A stretch of 41,550 nucleotides of DNA from a virus, in the IMG/VR virus record IMGVR_UViG_3300025669_000082, positions 1 to 41,550 of that record. One strand, given 5' to 3'. Each line of letters opens with the position of its first letter. Position 1 is the stretch's first letter. Under the pieces are notes generated by a model that searched no databases, was not told the origin of the DNA, and worked only from the letters and a program-made list of their open reading frames with translations. Of the stretch, positions 25,723-33,735 are shown one piece after another. A program made the translations under genes and the position numbers.

Positions 25723-25791
25723 TTACTCATAGTTACCTTGTATGAATGCATATCCAATAAGTAACAACCAAAACATCATTAGTATACTCAT
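25723..25791 (-). CDS. 22-residue membrane peptide
   Basis: ATG overlaps the RuvC stop (ATGA). Sequence MSILMMFWLLLIGYAFIQ is a single hydrophobic segment, ending GNYE. The coupling to ruvC and the lack of other function for this gap support it, but it is very short. Confidence 0.4.
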   Translation of the reverse strand: MSILMMFWLLLIGYAFIQGNYE

Positions 25792-26309
25792 ATATCAAAC
25801 AAACCGCTCAAGGCTATTGCTATTGCATCTGTCTCATCCCATCGTTTGTCCTCAATTAGTTCTGTAATGAGTTCAGGGTTACTGACCTTTGCTTTCAATG
25901 CTTTTGCAACTTGTATCTTATCTGCTTTGCCTGATCCTGTAATTCTCTTCTTGATACTTGTGGGAGCTACATATAGTACTTTCGCTGTTCTACTACTCAT
26001 CTGACAAGCCACCATTATTGTGCCAATTAGTCTCTGATGTCTCTGATTGGCAGACTTTAGGGGCATTGTCCTTTTAACACCATTCTTTACATATTGTATG
26101 CCATGAAAGTATGTTTCTTCAACAGTAACTAGAGAAGGCTGAATCCTGGACACAACCCCAACAATGAACCCATATACTAGTGCCAGGAACTCTGGGAAGG
26201 GTACTTTAGCCTTCTGTTTGAGTGTTAGTGTTTCCACCACCTCACCCTCATCTAGTACTGCTACAGCCATTGGAGATGTGCTTGATCCAATATCTATTCC
26301 TACTATCAT
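25788..26309 (-). CDS. ruvC: RuvC-like Holliday junction resolvase
   Basis: 173 aa, the usual RuvC length. Acidic catalytic residues are in order: Asp6 in GIDIGSS, Glu64/65 in VTVEETYF, and Asp158/Asp161 in RWDETDAIAIAL. The ITGSGKADK segment before the last motif is typical of RuvC. It resolves branched DNA before packaging and would work with the phage RecA encoded upstream. Confidence 0.9.
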   Translation of the reverse strand: MIVGIDIGSSTSPMAVAVLDEGEVVETLTLKQKAKVPFPEFLALVYGFIVGVVSRIQPSLVTVEETYFHGIQYVKNGVKRTMPLKSANQRHQRLIGTIMVACQMSSRTAKVLYVAPTSIKKRITGSGKADKIQVAKALKAKVSNPELITELIEDKRWDETDAIAIALSGLFDI

Positions 26310-26312
26310 TAT

Positions 26313-26540
26313 CTACCTCTCTTCCATTAAATAAATAGCACCACATGGTAATCTATAACAATCCCAATTAGCATAATAGGGGTCCAGATACATCCTGTGT
26401 AACTTGTTAAACCCTTCATTACTCTTAACCCCAATAGCCCTAGTACCATCAGCACGGACTACCTTCTTAATATGTTTGGTTTCATATACCACCATACCCT
26501 CTTCTAATTTATAGTCTTTCTTATAGCTAGGTCTACTCAT
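26313..26540 (-). CDS. Hypothetical protein, 75 aa
   Basis: Starts at ATG 26540 overlapping the preceding stop (TAATG). Basic and tyrosine-rich (MSRPSYKKDYKLEEGMVVYE). Not recognised; no motifs. Confidence 0.65.
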   Translation of the reverse strand: MSRPSYKKDYKLEEGMVVYETKHIKKVVRADGTRAIGVKSNEGFNKLHRMYLDPYYANWDCYRLPCGAIYLMEER

Positions 26541-26731
26541 TAGTTTACCTTAGTTCCCTTCTTAGGCATATCCAGTACCACAAACTTGAGCTTAGAGGTC
26601 TGGTTGGTTAGATATTCAATCATTTCAATTAACTCCGATAAGTATACCCCATGTACATCCACATCAGCATTAAATCCCTTAGCTTGAGCTATAATACTAC
26701 ACAATATATCTTTAACAGACTCATTAGCCAT
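26540..26731 (-). CDS. Hypothetical protein, 63 aa
   Basis: I choose ATG 26731 (MANESVKDILCSI) because GAGAGGAG lies just upstream and overlaps the end of the preceding gene; a longer reading would overlap that gene by about 29 bases. Helical N-terminus, then VDVHGVYLSELIEMIEYL. Not recognised. Confidence 0.65.
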   Translation of the reverse strand: MANESVKDILCSIIAQAKGFNADVDVHGVYLSELIEMIEYLTNQTSKLKFVVLDMPKKGTKVN

Positions 26732-26735
26732 AGAA

Positions 26736-26960
26736 CTACTCCTCTCTACACTGCATCTTGTCAATAGGATCTACATCTAATATTACACCTGCATAGTCCT
26801 CTAGATTGCCACCCATACGTAGCATATTACCTACATCTGATATATAGATACCATGTCCACCATTCATTGCTCTTTTTATGTAGCAGGTACAACACTCCCA
26901 ATCGGTCTTACACCCAGTCTCTACTGTATCTCCACAATTCAAACATTTGGCTCTAGACAT
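26736..26960 (-). CDS. Small Cys-rich zinc-binding protein
   Basis: 74 aa with CLNCGDTVETGC and WECCTCYIK giving at least four suitably spaced Cys. Remainder mixed (GGHGIYISDVGNMLRMGG). GGATGTGAGG precedes the ATG. One of several small zinc-ribbon proteins in this operon. Confidence 0.7.
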   Translation of the reverse strand: MSRAKCLNCGDTVETGCKTDWECCTCYIKRAMNGGHGIYISDVGNMLRMGGNLEDYAGVILDVDPIDKMQCREE

Positions 26961-26994
26961 ACCTCACATCCTTTCTTACTAGATCGTTGAACCT

Positions 26995-27024
26995 TGGCCC
27001 CCTGACGGCCCTCTCATGGGGTGT
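26995..27024. ncRNA. Structured intergenic element, copy 4 (diverged)
   Basis: In the only gap of this part of the leftward operon. CCCC and GGGG arms flank a TGACGGCCCTCTCAT core. On the plus strand it aligns with 22050-22077 (GACGG..CTCTCA-GGGG). Its sense relative to copies 2 and 3 is opposite to the local transcript, so it may be a DNA-level palindrome rather than a conserved RNA. Confidence 0.3.
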
Positions 27025-27174
27025 TTAGATGGGTCTATTCAACAGCTCTTGTAGTAGTTTATAGATGTCTTTAATGGTTACATCCAATAGTTCCAAGAAA
27101 GCCTTGCCTTTAACATCTGGAGCTAGGTCTTTAAAGTTAACAGCAGGCTTTATCTGTTTATGTTTCTTCTTCAT
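27025..27174 (-). CDS. Small basic helical protein, 49 aa
   Basis: ATG overlaps the preceding stop (ATGA), AAAAGGATG upstream, stop TAA at 27025-27027. Begins MKKKHKQIKPAVNFKDL and ends in a helix (DIYKLLQELLNRPI). Unrecognised; coupling and ribosome-binding site support expression. Confidence 0.6.
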   Translation of the reverse strand: MKKKHKQIKPAVNFKDLAPDVKGKAFLELLDVTIKDIYKLLQELLNRPI

Positions 27175-27410
27175 TGGTGGCATCCTTTTAGTTTTAAGTA
27201 CTCAATGTATTCCCAAGATCTAACATGGTTGCTAATTACTCGCTTTGTGTTGGGTTTATCTATTGTACCACCTGATACTTCCACAGATTCCATTGCTGGT
27301 TCTGGTAGGCAGTGGTGCTTTAGAGGAATGTACTGTTTGGCACAGCCTCCCAATAGTAATAGAAGTACCAGTATAATTAGAAAATACTTTACGATATATG
27401 TCCATGTCAT
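27171..27410 (-). CDS. Outer-membrane spanin candidate (Rz1-like lipoprotein)
   Basis: 79 aa: hydrophobic N-terminus (FLIILVLLLLLGGC) ending in a lipobox with Cys at about residue 23, then a short periplasmic part with Pro and Cys (HCLPEPAMESVEV). This is the layout of an o-spanin, which joins an inner-membrane spanin to fuse the two membranes at lysis. The i-spanin candidate is encoded just upstream. A full lipoprotein of another function is possible. Confidence 0.7.
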   Translation of the reverse strand: MTWTYIVKYFLIILVLLLLLGGCAKQYIPLKHHCLPEPAMESVEVSGGTIDKPNTKRVISNHVRSWEYIEYLKLKGCHQ

Positions 27411-27411
27411 G

Positions 27412-27504
27412 TTATCTACTTATCCCCCATATTACCACCACTGTAAGATCTATGAGTAACTTAATTGCTGTCCAGAATATACATATGGTTTTTATATCTG
27501 TCAT
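27412..27504 (-). CDS. 30-residue membrane peptide between the spanin genes
   Basis: ATG overlaps the i-spanin stop (ATGA); the o-spanin ATG follows one base after its stop. Sequence starts MTDIKTICIFWTAIKLLI and ends VVVIWGISR, one hydrophobic segment. The tight coupling suggests a lysis-related accessory such as a small holin or antiholin. Confidence 0.5.
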   Translation of the reverse strand: MTDIKTICIFWTAIKLLIDLTVVVIWGISR

Positions 27505-27791
27505 TTAAAACACTCCTTATCGAAGGGATTAGAGCTAAGTATGCAGCTTGCTTCCTTATCTGATAAAGATCTACTAACTCTATCCTTTAACTCACTACCT
27601 TTCCTGAATAACAACTCTACATCTTCCTCATGTTGTATCTGATACTCAACAATAACCCTATTCATCTTAGCCTCACAGGACTGCTTACCTTTGTTGTACA
27701 GATATATCCCAGATGATACTATAAGTAAGATACATGTCAAAGGCAACCAAGCTCTCTTCAAAAAGGCTATTACTGTTAGATAACCAATCAC
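27501..27791 (-). CDS. Inner-membrane spanin candidate (Rz-like)
   Basis: 96 aa, GTG start at 27791 behind GGAGG, overlapping the recA stop (GTGA). One N-terminal membrane segment (LPLTCILLIVSSGIYLY, about residues 16-33) is followed by a charged periplasmic helix (VEYQIQHEEDVELLFRKG) and Cys near the end. This is the i-spanin architecture, and it is adjacent to a lipoprotein gene. Confidence 0.65.
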   Translation of the reverse strand: MIGYLTVIAFLKRAWLPLTCILLIVSSGIYLYNKGKQSCEAKMNRVIVEYQIQHEEDVELLFRKGSELKDRVSRSLSDKEASCILSSNPFDKECFK

Positions 27792-28795
27792 TTGTCCTCC
27801 AGATTCTTATATACCATTTCAGTCAATCTATTATAAAACTCCCCATCTTCCTTACATTTAACCACTACTGACTTAATACCCTGCCCTACCTTCTCTTCTC
27901 CTAGATATGCCCAAGCACCACTCATAGTTACCAATCCCAATGCTTTTGCTGTATCTGCTAATTCTTGATACTTATCAAACCCCTTACCATATATAAGGCT
28001 AAACATGGCTTCTCTAAACGGAGGAGCTTTTTTATTCTTCTTTACCTTTACATTTATCTTCGAGCCTACTATTACATCACCTTCTTTAATCTTATCTCTA
28101 CTACGCACATCTAACCTGTATTTAGAATAGAACTTTAAAGCATTGCCTCCACTAGTGGTTTCAGGACTACCAAACATTACACCAATCTTCATTCTTATTT
28201 GGTTGATAAAGATAAGTAATACTTTATTCTTCTCTACAGCAGGAGATAACTTACGCATTGCTTGGCTCATCATCTTAGCCTGCTTACCCATATTACTATC
28301 TTGAAAGTCACCCTCCAAGACAGATCTAGGAACCAAAGCATCTACACTATCTACCACTATAACCTTGACCTTACCTGACTCTACTAACATCTCCACAATG
28401 CCCAATGCTTCTTCACCACAGTCTGGTTGTTTGAATAGTACTTTCTTAGTGTCAATACCATATGCTTCAGCCAAGTCTCTATCAAGTGCATGTTCCATAT
28501 CTATAAAGGCTACATTGTGTCCTAGCTTCTGAGCTTCAGCCATAATGAATAGAGCCATAGTGGTCTTACCACTAGATTCTGGTCCATATACTTCCATAAT
28601 ACTTCCAGTAGCCAATCCTCCATTACCCACTGCTAGATCTAAGCTTATGAGTCCTGTGGGGATTATCTCATTAGGGGTAATATGTGTACCTCCAAAGTAG
28701 GTAATCCCTGCTTCTGTCTTAGTACCGTAAGCTTTATTAATGGCAGCTATGGTGGTAGTTAGATCATTTGGATCTTTTATTTCATTATCAGCCAT
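27788..28795 (-). CDS. recA: RecA-type recombinase
   Basis: 335 aa, close to bacterial RecA in length. Walker A is GPESSGKT at 71-78; FIDMEHALD carries the catalytic Glu101 equivalent (E. coli Glu96); Walker B is VIVVDS with Asp149. FINQIRMKIGVMFG with TSGGNALKFYS matches the RecA L2 and following region. It drives strand exchange. Encoded between a polymerase gene and the spanin genes, upstream of RuvC, so the phage carries its own recombination core. Confidence 0.93.
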   Translation of the reverse strand: MADNEIKDPNDLTTTIAAINKAYGTKTEAGITYFGGTHITPNEIIPTGLISLDLAVGNGGLATGSIMEVYGPESSGKTTMALFIMAEAQKLGHNVAFIDMEHALDRDLAEAYGIDTKKVLFKQPDCGEEALGIVEMLVESGKVKVIVVDSVDALVPRSVLEGDFQDSNMGKQAKMMSQAMRKLSPAVEKNKVLLIFINQIRMKIGVMFGSPETTSGGNALKFYSKYRLDVRSRDKIKEGDVIVGSKINVKVKKNKKAPPFREAMFSLIYGKGFDKYQELADTAKALGLVTMSGAWAYLGEEKVGQGIKSVVVKCKEDGEFYNRLTEMVYKNLEDK

Positions 28796-28992
28796 TAGTA
28801 TCCTCTATTAATTAGACGTTTGGGTAGATGTTTCATTACTTTGTGGGTGAAGTAGATATATTTTAGTAATTTAGGGTCTATGAGTACCACCCTCCCATGT
28901 TCGTATACTTCCCGATTGTTGAATATGAGTAGTCTTGAATACCTTACTATTATATATCTAAACCTCCACCAATATTTAATAGCTTCTATCAT
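28795..28992 (-). CDS. Small aromatic/basic hypothetical protein, 65 aa
   Basis: Start set at ATG 28992, which overlaps the polymerase stop (TAATG) behind GGGGGG; a longer TTG start would lie inside the polymerase gene. Product MIEAIKYWWRFRYIIVRYS, rich in Tyr, Arg and Lys. Stop overlaps the recA start. Not recognised. Confidence 0.6.
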   Translation of the reverse strand: MIEAIKYWWRFRYIIVRYSRLLIFNNREVYEHGRVVLIDPKLLKYIYFTHKVMKHLPKRLINRGY

Positions 28993-30773
28993 TACTTTAC
29001 CCCCCAATTATCTCCTACCAGTATTTCCATGTCCATTGGAATACCATACTTCTTATGTATTGATTGTACCATATATTTATTGATTAAGTCATTAATTATT
29101 TTAGTATCCTCTGGTAAATGTTCTATCACAATCTCATCGTGTACTAGTAATAATAATCTTGCTTTTGGGGGTAGCTTAGGTACAATATTTAGCTGACTGA
29201 ACCCTATAAGGTCACTACCTGATCCCTGTACATATGCATTAATAGCTTTGTATCCCTTGTCTTGTGGGATATATATCTTCCTACCAAACCAAGTAGAAAT
29301 AAATCCACTATACTCAGCCTCATCCTTTAACTTATTGGCAAAGGCTTTAAGGTTTGGATACTTCTTATTAAATGCTCTCTTATATTTCTTACACTCATCC
29401 AAGGTTATATCTAATTGATGTTCTTTGGATAAGATATAATGTAGACTATTGCTACCTTGTCCATATATAGATGCTAAGAATAACTGCTTACCTACCTGTC
29501 TTTCTTTGGGGTAGCTAGCTTTAACCTGACTAGCCTCCACAGGTAGATTCATTAGATCCTTAGCAATTTGACTATACACATCAATACCATCTTTAAATGT
29601 TTGTACTAATCCTACTTCATTTGAATAAAAAGCAGCCAATCTCGCTTCAAGCTGTTTAGCATCTGCAACTGTAAACACATATCCTTCTCTAGGGATGAAA
29701 AGTCCACGTATTTCGCTCCCCTTAGGCACCTGCTGTAGATTAGGTTCAGCAGATGATAACCTGCCTGTACGAGTAGCCCATAGACGGAAATTAGTATGTA
29801 ATATATCATTGATCCTCATATCATCCCATTTACATAGGAAGTCTCTATATATTTTACGATCTTTCTTAAACTCAATTATCTGACCTATAATCTTATCGTG
29901 TTTATATTTATACAGTAGTTTTGAAGCAGTGGTACGTTTGCCTAGTCTATCTATTAACTCAATACCTTTAAGCTCAAGTAGTTTGGTCATATGTACATGA
30001 CTATTGGGATTGAATACTACCACACTATCCCTTACCTTCTGCTTCCTATTCTCTAATGTCTCTTCTTTCTTACCTGGTTTACATTTGGCTATTTTATCTA
30101 ATTTAAGATATTTAATGACTACCTCTAAAGCTTCCTTATTCTCAACATGGAAGTTATCAGACCATTTATCTAGTTTATCCTTATAGGATGCTTTTAGTTC
30201 TGTAAGCTTATCAACATCCAGTCTTATACCTGTTAACTCTACTTCTACTAATAATCTAGCTAGAGGCATTAATAATTTATAGTAGTAATCCCATAGTCCA
30301 TATCTAATTAACTTTTCTTTGTAGAACTCAAATAAATAATAAGTAACCCTACAGTCCATTAAGCAATGTTCTCTAATCTGATCATAGTCTGGGTGTTCCG
30401 TATTCCAATCTATCTTCCAACTACACTTAATACCTAGATCTCTGATAGCCAAATTATCTAAGGCTAGGGACTCTTGTAACTTACGTTCATCCAAATCATC
30501 TCTATAAGCTCTTTTAATATTATCTGCAAACTGTACCAAGCTTGCCATAAGAATAGTATCATGATGGTATGGTAAGTCTATACCTGCCTTCCTAGCAACC
30601 TTCACATCAAATGAACCATTATGCATTATTACTTCATAGCCCTCCAGATCAGGTAGTTCCTTACTAAACCCTATAACCTTCTGATCCTTGGAATAGTGAC
30701 CAATGCCAATAAGGCTACACTTGGCCCAATTCACACCCGTAGTCTCTAGATCAATAGCCATGTACTTACCCAT
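28992..30773 (-). CDS. Family A DNA polymerase with 3'-5' exonuclease
   Basis: 593 aa from ATG 30773 (MGKYMAIDLETTG), chosen because GGTGGAG sits eight bases upstream. N-terminal DnaQ-like exonuclease: AIDLETTG (Exo I), HNGSFDVKV (Exo II), HCLMDCRVTYYLF (Exo III). Polymerase motifs: A, VADAKQLEARLAAFYS; B, RQVGKQLFLASIYGQG; C, LLVHDEIVIEH. No 5'-3' exonuclease domain. This is the phage replicative polymerase. It follows a probable dNTP pyrophosphohydrolase gene. Confidence 0.95.
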   Translation of the reverse strand: MGKYMAIDLETTGVNWAKCSLIGIGHYSKDQKVIGFSKELPDLEGYEVIMHNGSFDVKVARKAGIDLPYHHDTILMASLVQFADNIKRAYRDDLDERKLQESLALDNLAIRDLGIKCSWKIDWNTEHPDYDQIREHCLMDCRVTYYLFEFYKEKLIRYGLWDYYYKLLMPLARLLVEVELTGIRLDVDKLTELKASYKDKLDKWSDNFHVENKEALEVVIKYLKLDKIAKCKPGKKEETLENRKQKVRDSVVVFNPNSHVHMTKLLELKGIELIDRLGKRTTASKLLYKYKHDKIIGQIIEFKKDRKIYRDFLCKWDDMRINDILHTNFRLWATRTGRLSSAEPNLQQVPKGSEIRGLFIPREGYVFTVADAKQLEARLAAFYSNEVGLVQTFKDGIDVYSQIAKDLMNLPVEASQVKASYPKERQVGKQLFLASIYGQGSNSLHYILSKEHQLDITLDECKKYKRAFNKKYPNLKAFANKLKDEAEYSGFISTWFGRKIYIPQDKGYKAINAYVQGSGSDLIGFSQLNIVPKLPPKARLLLLVHDEIVIEHLPEDTKIINDLINKYMVQSIHKKYGIPMDMEILVGDNWGVK

Positions 30774-31032
30774 TACTATTCTCCACCCCATCCAAGATTT
30801 CTCTTATTTTATTGTCAGTCTGTCCCTGAACCATTTTATTGTCAGAGCTACCCATAGCATATCCTGCATCAAACACCTCAGTATATGTCTCCTCCAACAA
30901 ACATAGTATCCTATACTCTTTAGTATGTGGGAGAAGCCGTAATAGATCTATAGCTGGATGGGCTAGTAACATCTGATAGTCTGCCTCTTCCCACTGTTTG
31001 ATCTGTTTCTTAGTAATTCGTTTTTGTTTCAT
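30766..31032 (-). CDS. Hypothetical protein, 88 aa
   Basis: Basic N-terminus (MKQKRITKKQIKQWEEADY), helical body with LLRLLPHTKEYRILCLL. Overlaps the preceding gene by ATGA-type coupling and the polymerase start by eight bases. Not recognised. Confidence 0.65.
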   Translation of the reverse strand: MKQKRITKKQIKQWEEADYQMLLAHPAIDLLRLLPHTKEYRILCLLEETYTEVFDAGYAMGSSDNKMVQGQTDNKIREILDGVENSNG

Positions 31033-31514
31033 TCTATCTCCCCCACATGTCTATGTATATCCTGTAGCATCTTATCCTCTTGAATAATCTCATATAACAT
31101 ACCCATAGCATTAAACATGACTGCACATAGTATCTCATCCATTGGTGTATCTGTGATCTCTTCCTTATTACGATGCTTTGTCCATAACTCCATTACATGT
31201 CTTAGTAATGACTTCATATACTGATCTTTGGGAATACCCTTCTGCCAATTATCTGATTCTCTATAACTACCATCCCTCATCTTTCTGTTCTTATTCATAT
31301 AATCTGCATAGGTATTAAGTACTTCTGGGGATAAGAACCCTTCAAAGTCTCTCTTACCTTCATCTGTATCCCTACTAGCTCCAGTTTTAAAGGTCCGTAC
31401 ACCCTTATTGGGTTTATCTTTCAGTGACGGGCATCCTGTGCAGCCTGAGGTGCATTCCTGACAGGGCTTCTTATCATTTTCCATACTCACATCTGTTGGG
31501 AATGTGTTAGACAT
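31029..31514 (-). CDS. Probable dATP/dGTP diphosphohydrolase-like protein (DUF5664-like)
   Basis: 161 aa. A Cys cluster near residue 18 (CQECTSGCTGC) precedes GASRDTDEGKRDFEGFLSPE, then NWQKGIPKDQYMKSLLRHVM and a C-terminal Asp/Glu-Asn helix (DEILCAVMFNAMG). This order resembles all-alpha MazG-like nucleotide pyrophosphohydrolases grouped as DUF5664, thought to hydrolyse dATP/dGTP. Adjacent to the polymerase, so a role in shaping the dNTP pool is plausible. No PurZ-like gene is present, so I do not infer 2-aminoadenine DNA. Confidence 0.55.
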   Translation of the reverse strand: MSNTFPTDVSMENDKKPCQECTSGCTGCPSLKDKPNKGVRTFKTGASRDTDEGKRDFEGFLSPEVLNTYADYMNKNRKMRDGSYRESDNWQKGIPKDQYMKSLLRHVMELWTKHRNKEEITDTPMDEILCAVMFNAMGMLYEIIQEDKMLQDIHRHVGEIE

Positions 31515-31744
31515 TAGCTTTCCCCCTTATCTCTATTAAACATACTTTGAGCATATCGTTCTATATCTGACTCCATCTCCAAAGCCTTTCCTCTAGCTAT
31601 ATCATTATCTTCCCTATGTGCCCATTCACCTGTAGTGGGATAATACCAGAATAGTACACCATCATATACGCCTCTCCATTCTATACCTACCCTATTGGCT
31701 TTGAGTGTATCCATTCGTTTTAATGTGCTTTTACTTGCTGGCAT
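31514..31744 (-). CDS. Hypothetical protein, 76 aa
   Basis: Basic start (MPASKSTLKRMDTLKANRVG), aromatic middle (GVLFWYYPTTGEWAH), acidic C-terminal helix. One-base overlap (TAATG) with the downstream gene. Not recognised. Confidence 0.65.
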   Translation of the reverse strand: MPASKSTLKRMDTLKANRVGIEWRGVYDGVLFWYYPTTGEWAHREDNDIARGKALEMESDIERYAQSMFNRDKGES

Positions 31745-31754
31745 TGTTGGTCCC

Positions 31755-32036
31755 CTATTTAAGTAGTTTATTATCTTTGAGTACCTGATATAAGCCTGCT
31801 TCTAGTGCTGTTATTTGTGTATGCTCCAGTCTTATCTCACATATACCATTAATGGCTTCTATTATTTCATGTATTAGGGTACTCTCTTGTAGTGCTTTTG
31901 GGATACTAGTGGATATATGTATAATAGAATTGGTTATGTCACATATCCCATATGAATCCATAGTATCTTTATTTGGATCTACCATTTTAACCTGAAATGT
32001 AAACCCTCCTATCTTTAGCTTCTTGGGTATCTTCAT
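31755..32036 (-). CDS. Small protein with zincin-like HEIIEAI motif
   Basis: 93 aa. STLIHEIIEAINGICEIRL followed by LEHTQITALEAGLYQVL resembles a family of short phage proteins with a partial metalloprotease helix: HExxE replaces HExxH, and a second His follows in LEHTQI. Metal binding is possible; protease activity is doubtful because the second motif His is missing. Confidence 0.55.
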   Translation of the reverse strand: MKIPKKLKIGGFTFQVKMVDPNKDTMDSYGICDITNSIIHISTSIPKALQESTLIHEIIEAINGICEIRLEHTQITALEAGLYQVLKDNKLLK

Positions 32037-32242
32037 ATGCTCTCCTCAACCTTTTGTAAGTACTTTATACAGACCTCCATACGTCCATCCATATGGTCTG
32101 GTTGTCCTTTGTGAGCTGGTTGTCCTCCAGCTAGGTTGTATACTACCCAGTATACTTCTCCCAGAGCTAGTTGGAAAGTACATTTACGCATGGCCTGGTT
32201 TATTATAATATCACACGTTTCTCTGTAGACAGATTCCTTCAT
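32033..32242 (-). CDS. Hypothetical protein, 69 aa
   Basis: Starts MKESVYRETCDIIINQAMRK, overlapping the sigma-like gene stop (ATGA). Mixed helical/polar; a His/Asp-rich segment (PAHKGQPDHMDG). Not recognised. Confidence 0.6.
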   Translation of the reverse strand: MKESVYRETCDIIINQAMRKCTFQLALGEVYWVVYNLAGGQPAHKGQPDHMDGRMEVCIKYLQKVEESI

Positions 32243-32700
32243 CTCTTCCTCCTAAGTAATTGGAATACTCTTTGTTTGGAGACTTTTAGTTCTTTGCCTA
32301 TCTCTACTAGTGTATGACCTTCCATTGTTCTAGTTACTACAAGCTTTTCTCTTACATCCATATTGTCTAGTTCACCTCTTACATATATCATTCCTTCTAC
32401 ATCATCAGATGATCCTTTATATTCTATATGGTCTGTAACACTGATTAACTTCCATTTTTGTTGCTTAGATATATAATCACATAACTTCCACTTTACACCC
32501 AAGGAGATGAGCTTCAGTAGCTCTTCAAAGGGTTTACCTGAGAATTTAAGTATTGTCTCCCAGGCCCCTAGATATGCTTCAGATAACAGTTCCTGCTTAG
32601 TGTACTCAGTGCAGTTAATACTATATCTTCTACCCCAATAATGAAGTATTCTTAACACCTCAGGAGTATCCATATATTTATGTAGTTCACATTGCATCAA
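32239..32700 (-). CDS. Sigma-factor-like protein (leftward operon)
   Basis: 153 aa. The N-terminal half has a sigma region 2-like helix (KQELLSEAYLGAWETILKF). The C-terminus has a helix-turn-helix like sigma region 4 (HTLVEIGKELKVSKQRVFQL). The size fits a minimal two-domain (ECF-like) sigma factor that would bind host RNA polymerase. It could redirect transcription to late promoters. A plain DNA-binding regulator derived from a sigma factor is the alternative. Confidence 0.65.
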   Translation of the reverse strand: MMQCELHKYMDTPEVLRILHYWGRRYSINCTEYTKQELLSEAYLGAWETILKFSGKPFEELLKLISLGVKWKLCDYISKQQKWKLISVTDHIEYKGSSDDVEGMIYVRGELDNMDVREKLVVTRTMEGHTLVEIGKELKVSKQRVFQLLRRKR

Positions 32701-32706
32701 ATACCC

Positions 32707-32907
32707 CTATGCTGGTGTGACAATTGACGGCTCCTTAGACTTTTCATATGCCTTAAAAGCATCATGAACCACTCTAAGATTACCAGTGTCTAGTGGTATG
32801 ATAGATAGATCCACCTGAAAGCCTGAATCCCCTAGTCCCTTATCCAACTTATCCATTACAAATGTGAAAAACTCCATTAATTCTACTTTGTCCTTAAATA
32901 CTATCAT
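32707..32907 (-). CDS. Hypothetical protein, 66 aa
   Basis: MIVFKDKVELMEFFTFVMDK start; overlaps the preceding stop (ATGA). Small mixed alpha/beta protein, not recognised. Confidence 0.6.
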   Translation of the reverse strand: MIVFKDKVELMEFFTFVMDKLDKGLGDSGFQVDLSIIPLDTGNLRVVHDAFKAYEKSKEPSIVTPA

Positions 32908-33350
32908 TTTATCCCTCTTCTCAATAATACTTCATTTATTAAACCCTCATCATCAAAATGTAGATAATCTTTTATCTCATCACCCATCTTCTTAAACTCC
33001 TCACTTATGAAGGCTTTAACCTTATCTACACGATACCCCTCAATGAAGGGCTGCTCGAATGGGCCTTTCCCTGATGCTAATATATCCTTTATCCCATCAA
33101 ACCTCTGCTCCCACTCGGGCACTACCTTATCTTTTATTAGCTCTCCACAAGCAGGACAGATATAGTGATCCTTTACATAACAAGGCTTTGTGCCATAGCC
33201 CACATCGTTCTTATGTCCACACTCTACCTTATCCTCATCAATAGCCATGATAGCATCTGCCATCTTATCATACATACACTCCATACAGCTCCACACCTTC
33301 TCATCTCGTATGTCGTCTATAACCTTCTTAATCTTATCTCTCTTATTCAT
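32904..33350 (-). CDS. Zinc-ribbon hypothetical protein, 148 aa
   Basis: Several Cys: CMECMYDK near residue 22, VECGHKNDVGYGTKPC, and YICPACGELIKD near residue 67. These probably form a zinc site between helical segments. Overlaps the preceding stop by ATGA. Function unknown. Confidence 0.65.
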   Translation of the reverse strand: MNKRDKIKKVIDDIRDEKVWSCMECMYDKMADAIMAIDEDKVECGHKNDVGYGTKPCYVKDHYICPACGELIKDKVVPEWEQRFDGIKDILASGKGPFEQPFIEGYRVDKVKAFISEEFKKMGDEIKDYLHFDDEGLINEVLLRRGIK

Positions 33351-33712
33351 AACCCCTCCTCGACCTTCATAGCTTTAAGACAGGCCTTCGTTATAGCGAG
33401 TGGGGCTGTGTCTGCCCTTTCGTCAAATATCTGGAAGCCATTAGTAAACAAAGCCTCTACAGGTGGAGGTTCCCCAACCCCTTCTCTACAGTATTGTAGG
33501 ATCAACTTCCACCCATCTTCCCTTATCTTCTCAACAAGCATCCAAGCATCAGCGATAGACTCACAGGGGTTGAAAGGCTGTCCATTAACCATAACCGATT
33601 CGCGCCATAGGTGACTGTCTGGTATGCCACAGCCAAAAATAGTATATTCAACCTTCATAACCTTCTTTGCTGCTAGCCTATTCAGTTGGTCGTTTGTTAG
33701 TTTATTAGCCAT
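33347..33712 (-). CDS. Phage ABA-sandwich-domain-like protein
   Basis: 121 aa from ATG 33712 with GAGG eight bases upstream. NPCESIADAWMLVEKIREDG and the C-terminal ADTAPLAITKACLKAM match the two conserved stretches of small phage proteins called ABA-sandwich domain proteins. Their function is unknown. Confidence 0.65.
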   Translation of the reverse strand: MANKLTNDQLNRLAAKKVMKVEYTIFGCGIPDSHLWRESVMVNGQPFNPCESIADAWMLVEKIREDGWKLILQYCREGVGEPPPVEALFTNGFQIFDERADTAPLAITKACLKAMKVEEGL

Positions 33713-33735
33713 CAATTTACCTCATGGTTCTATCA

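Noticed and set aside
29000-31520. 2-aminoadenine (Z) genome system suggested by a dNTP pyrophosphohydrolase-like gene beside a family A polymerase
   Set aside because: No PurZ-like adenylosuccinate-synthetase or DatZ-like gene was found anywhere in the window, and both neighbours have other explanations.
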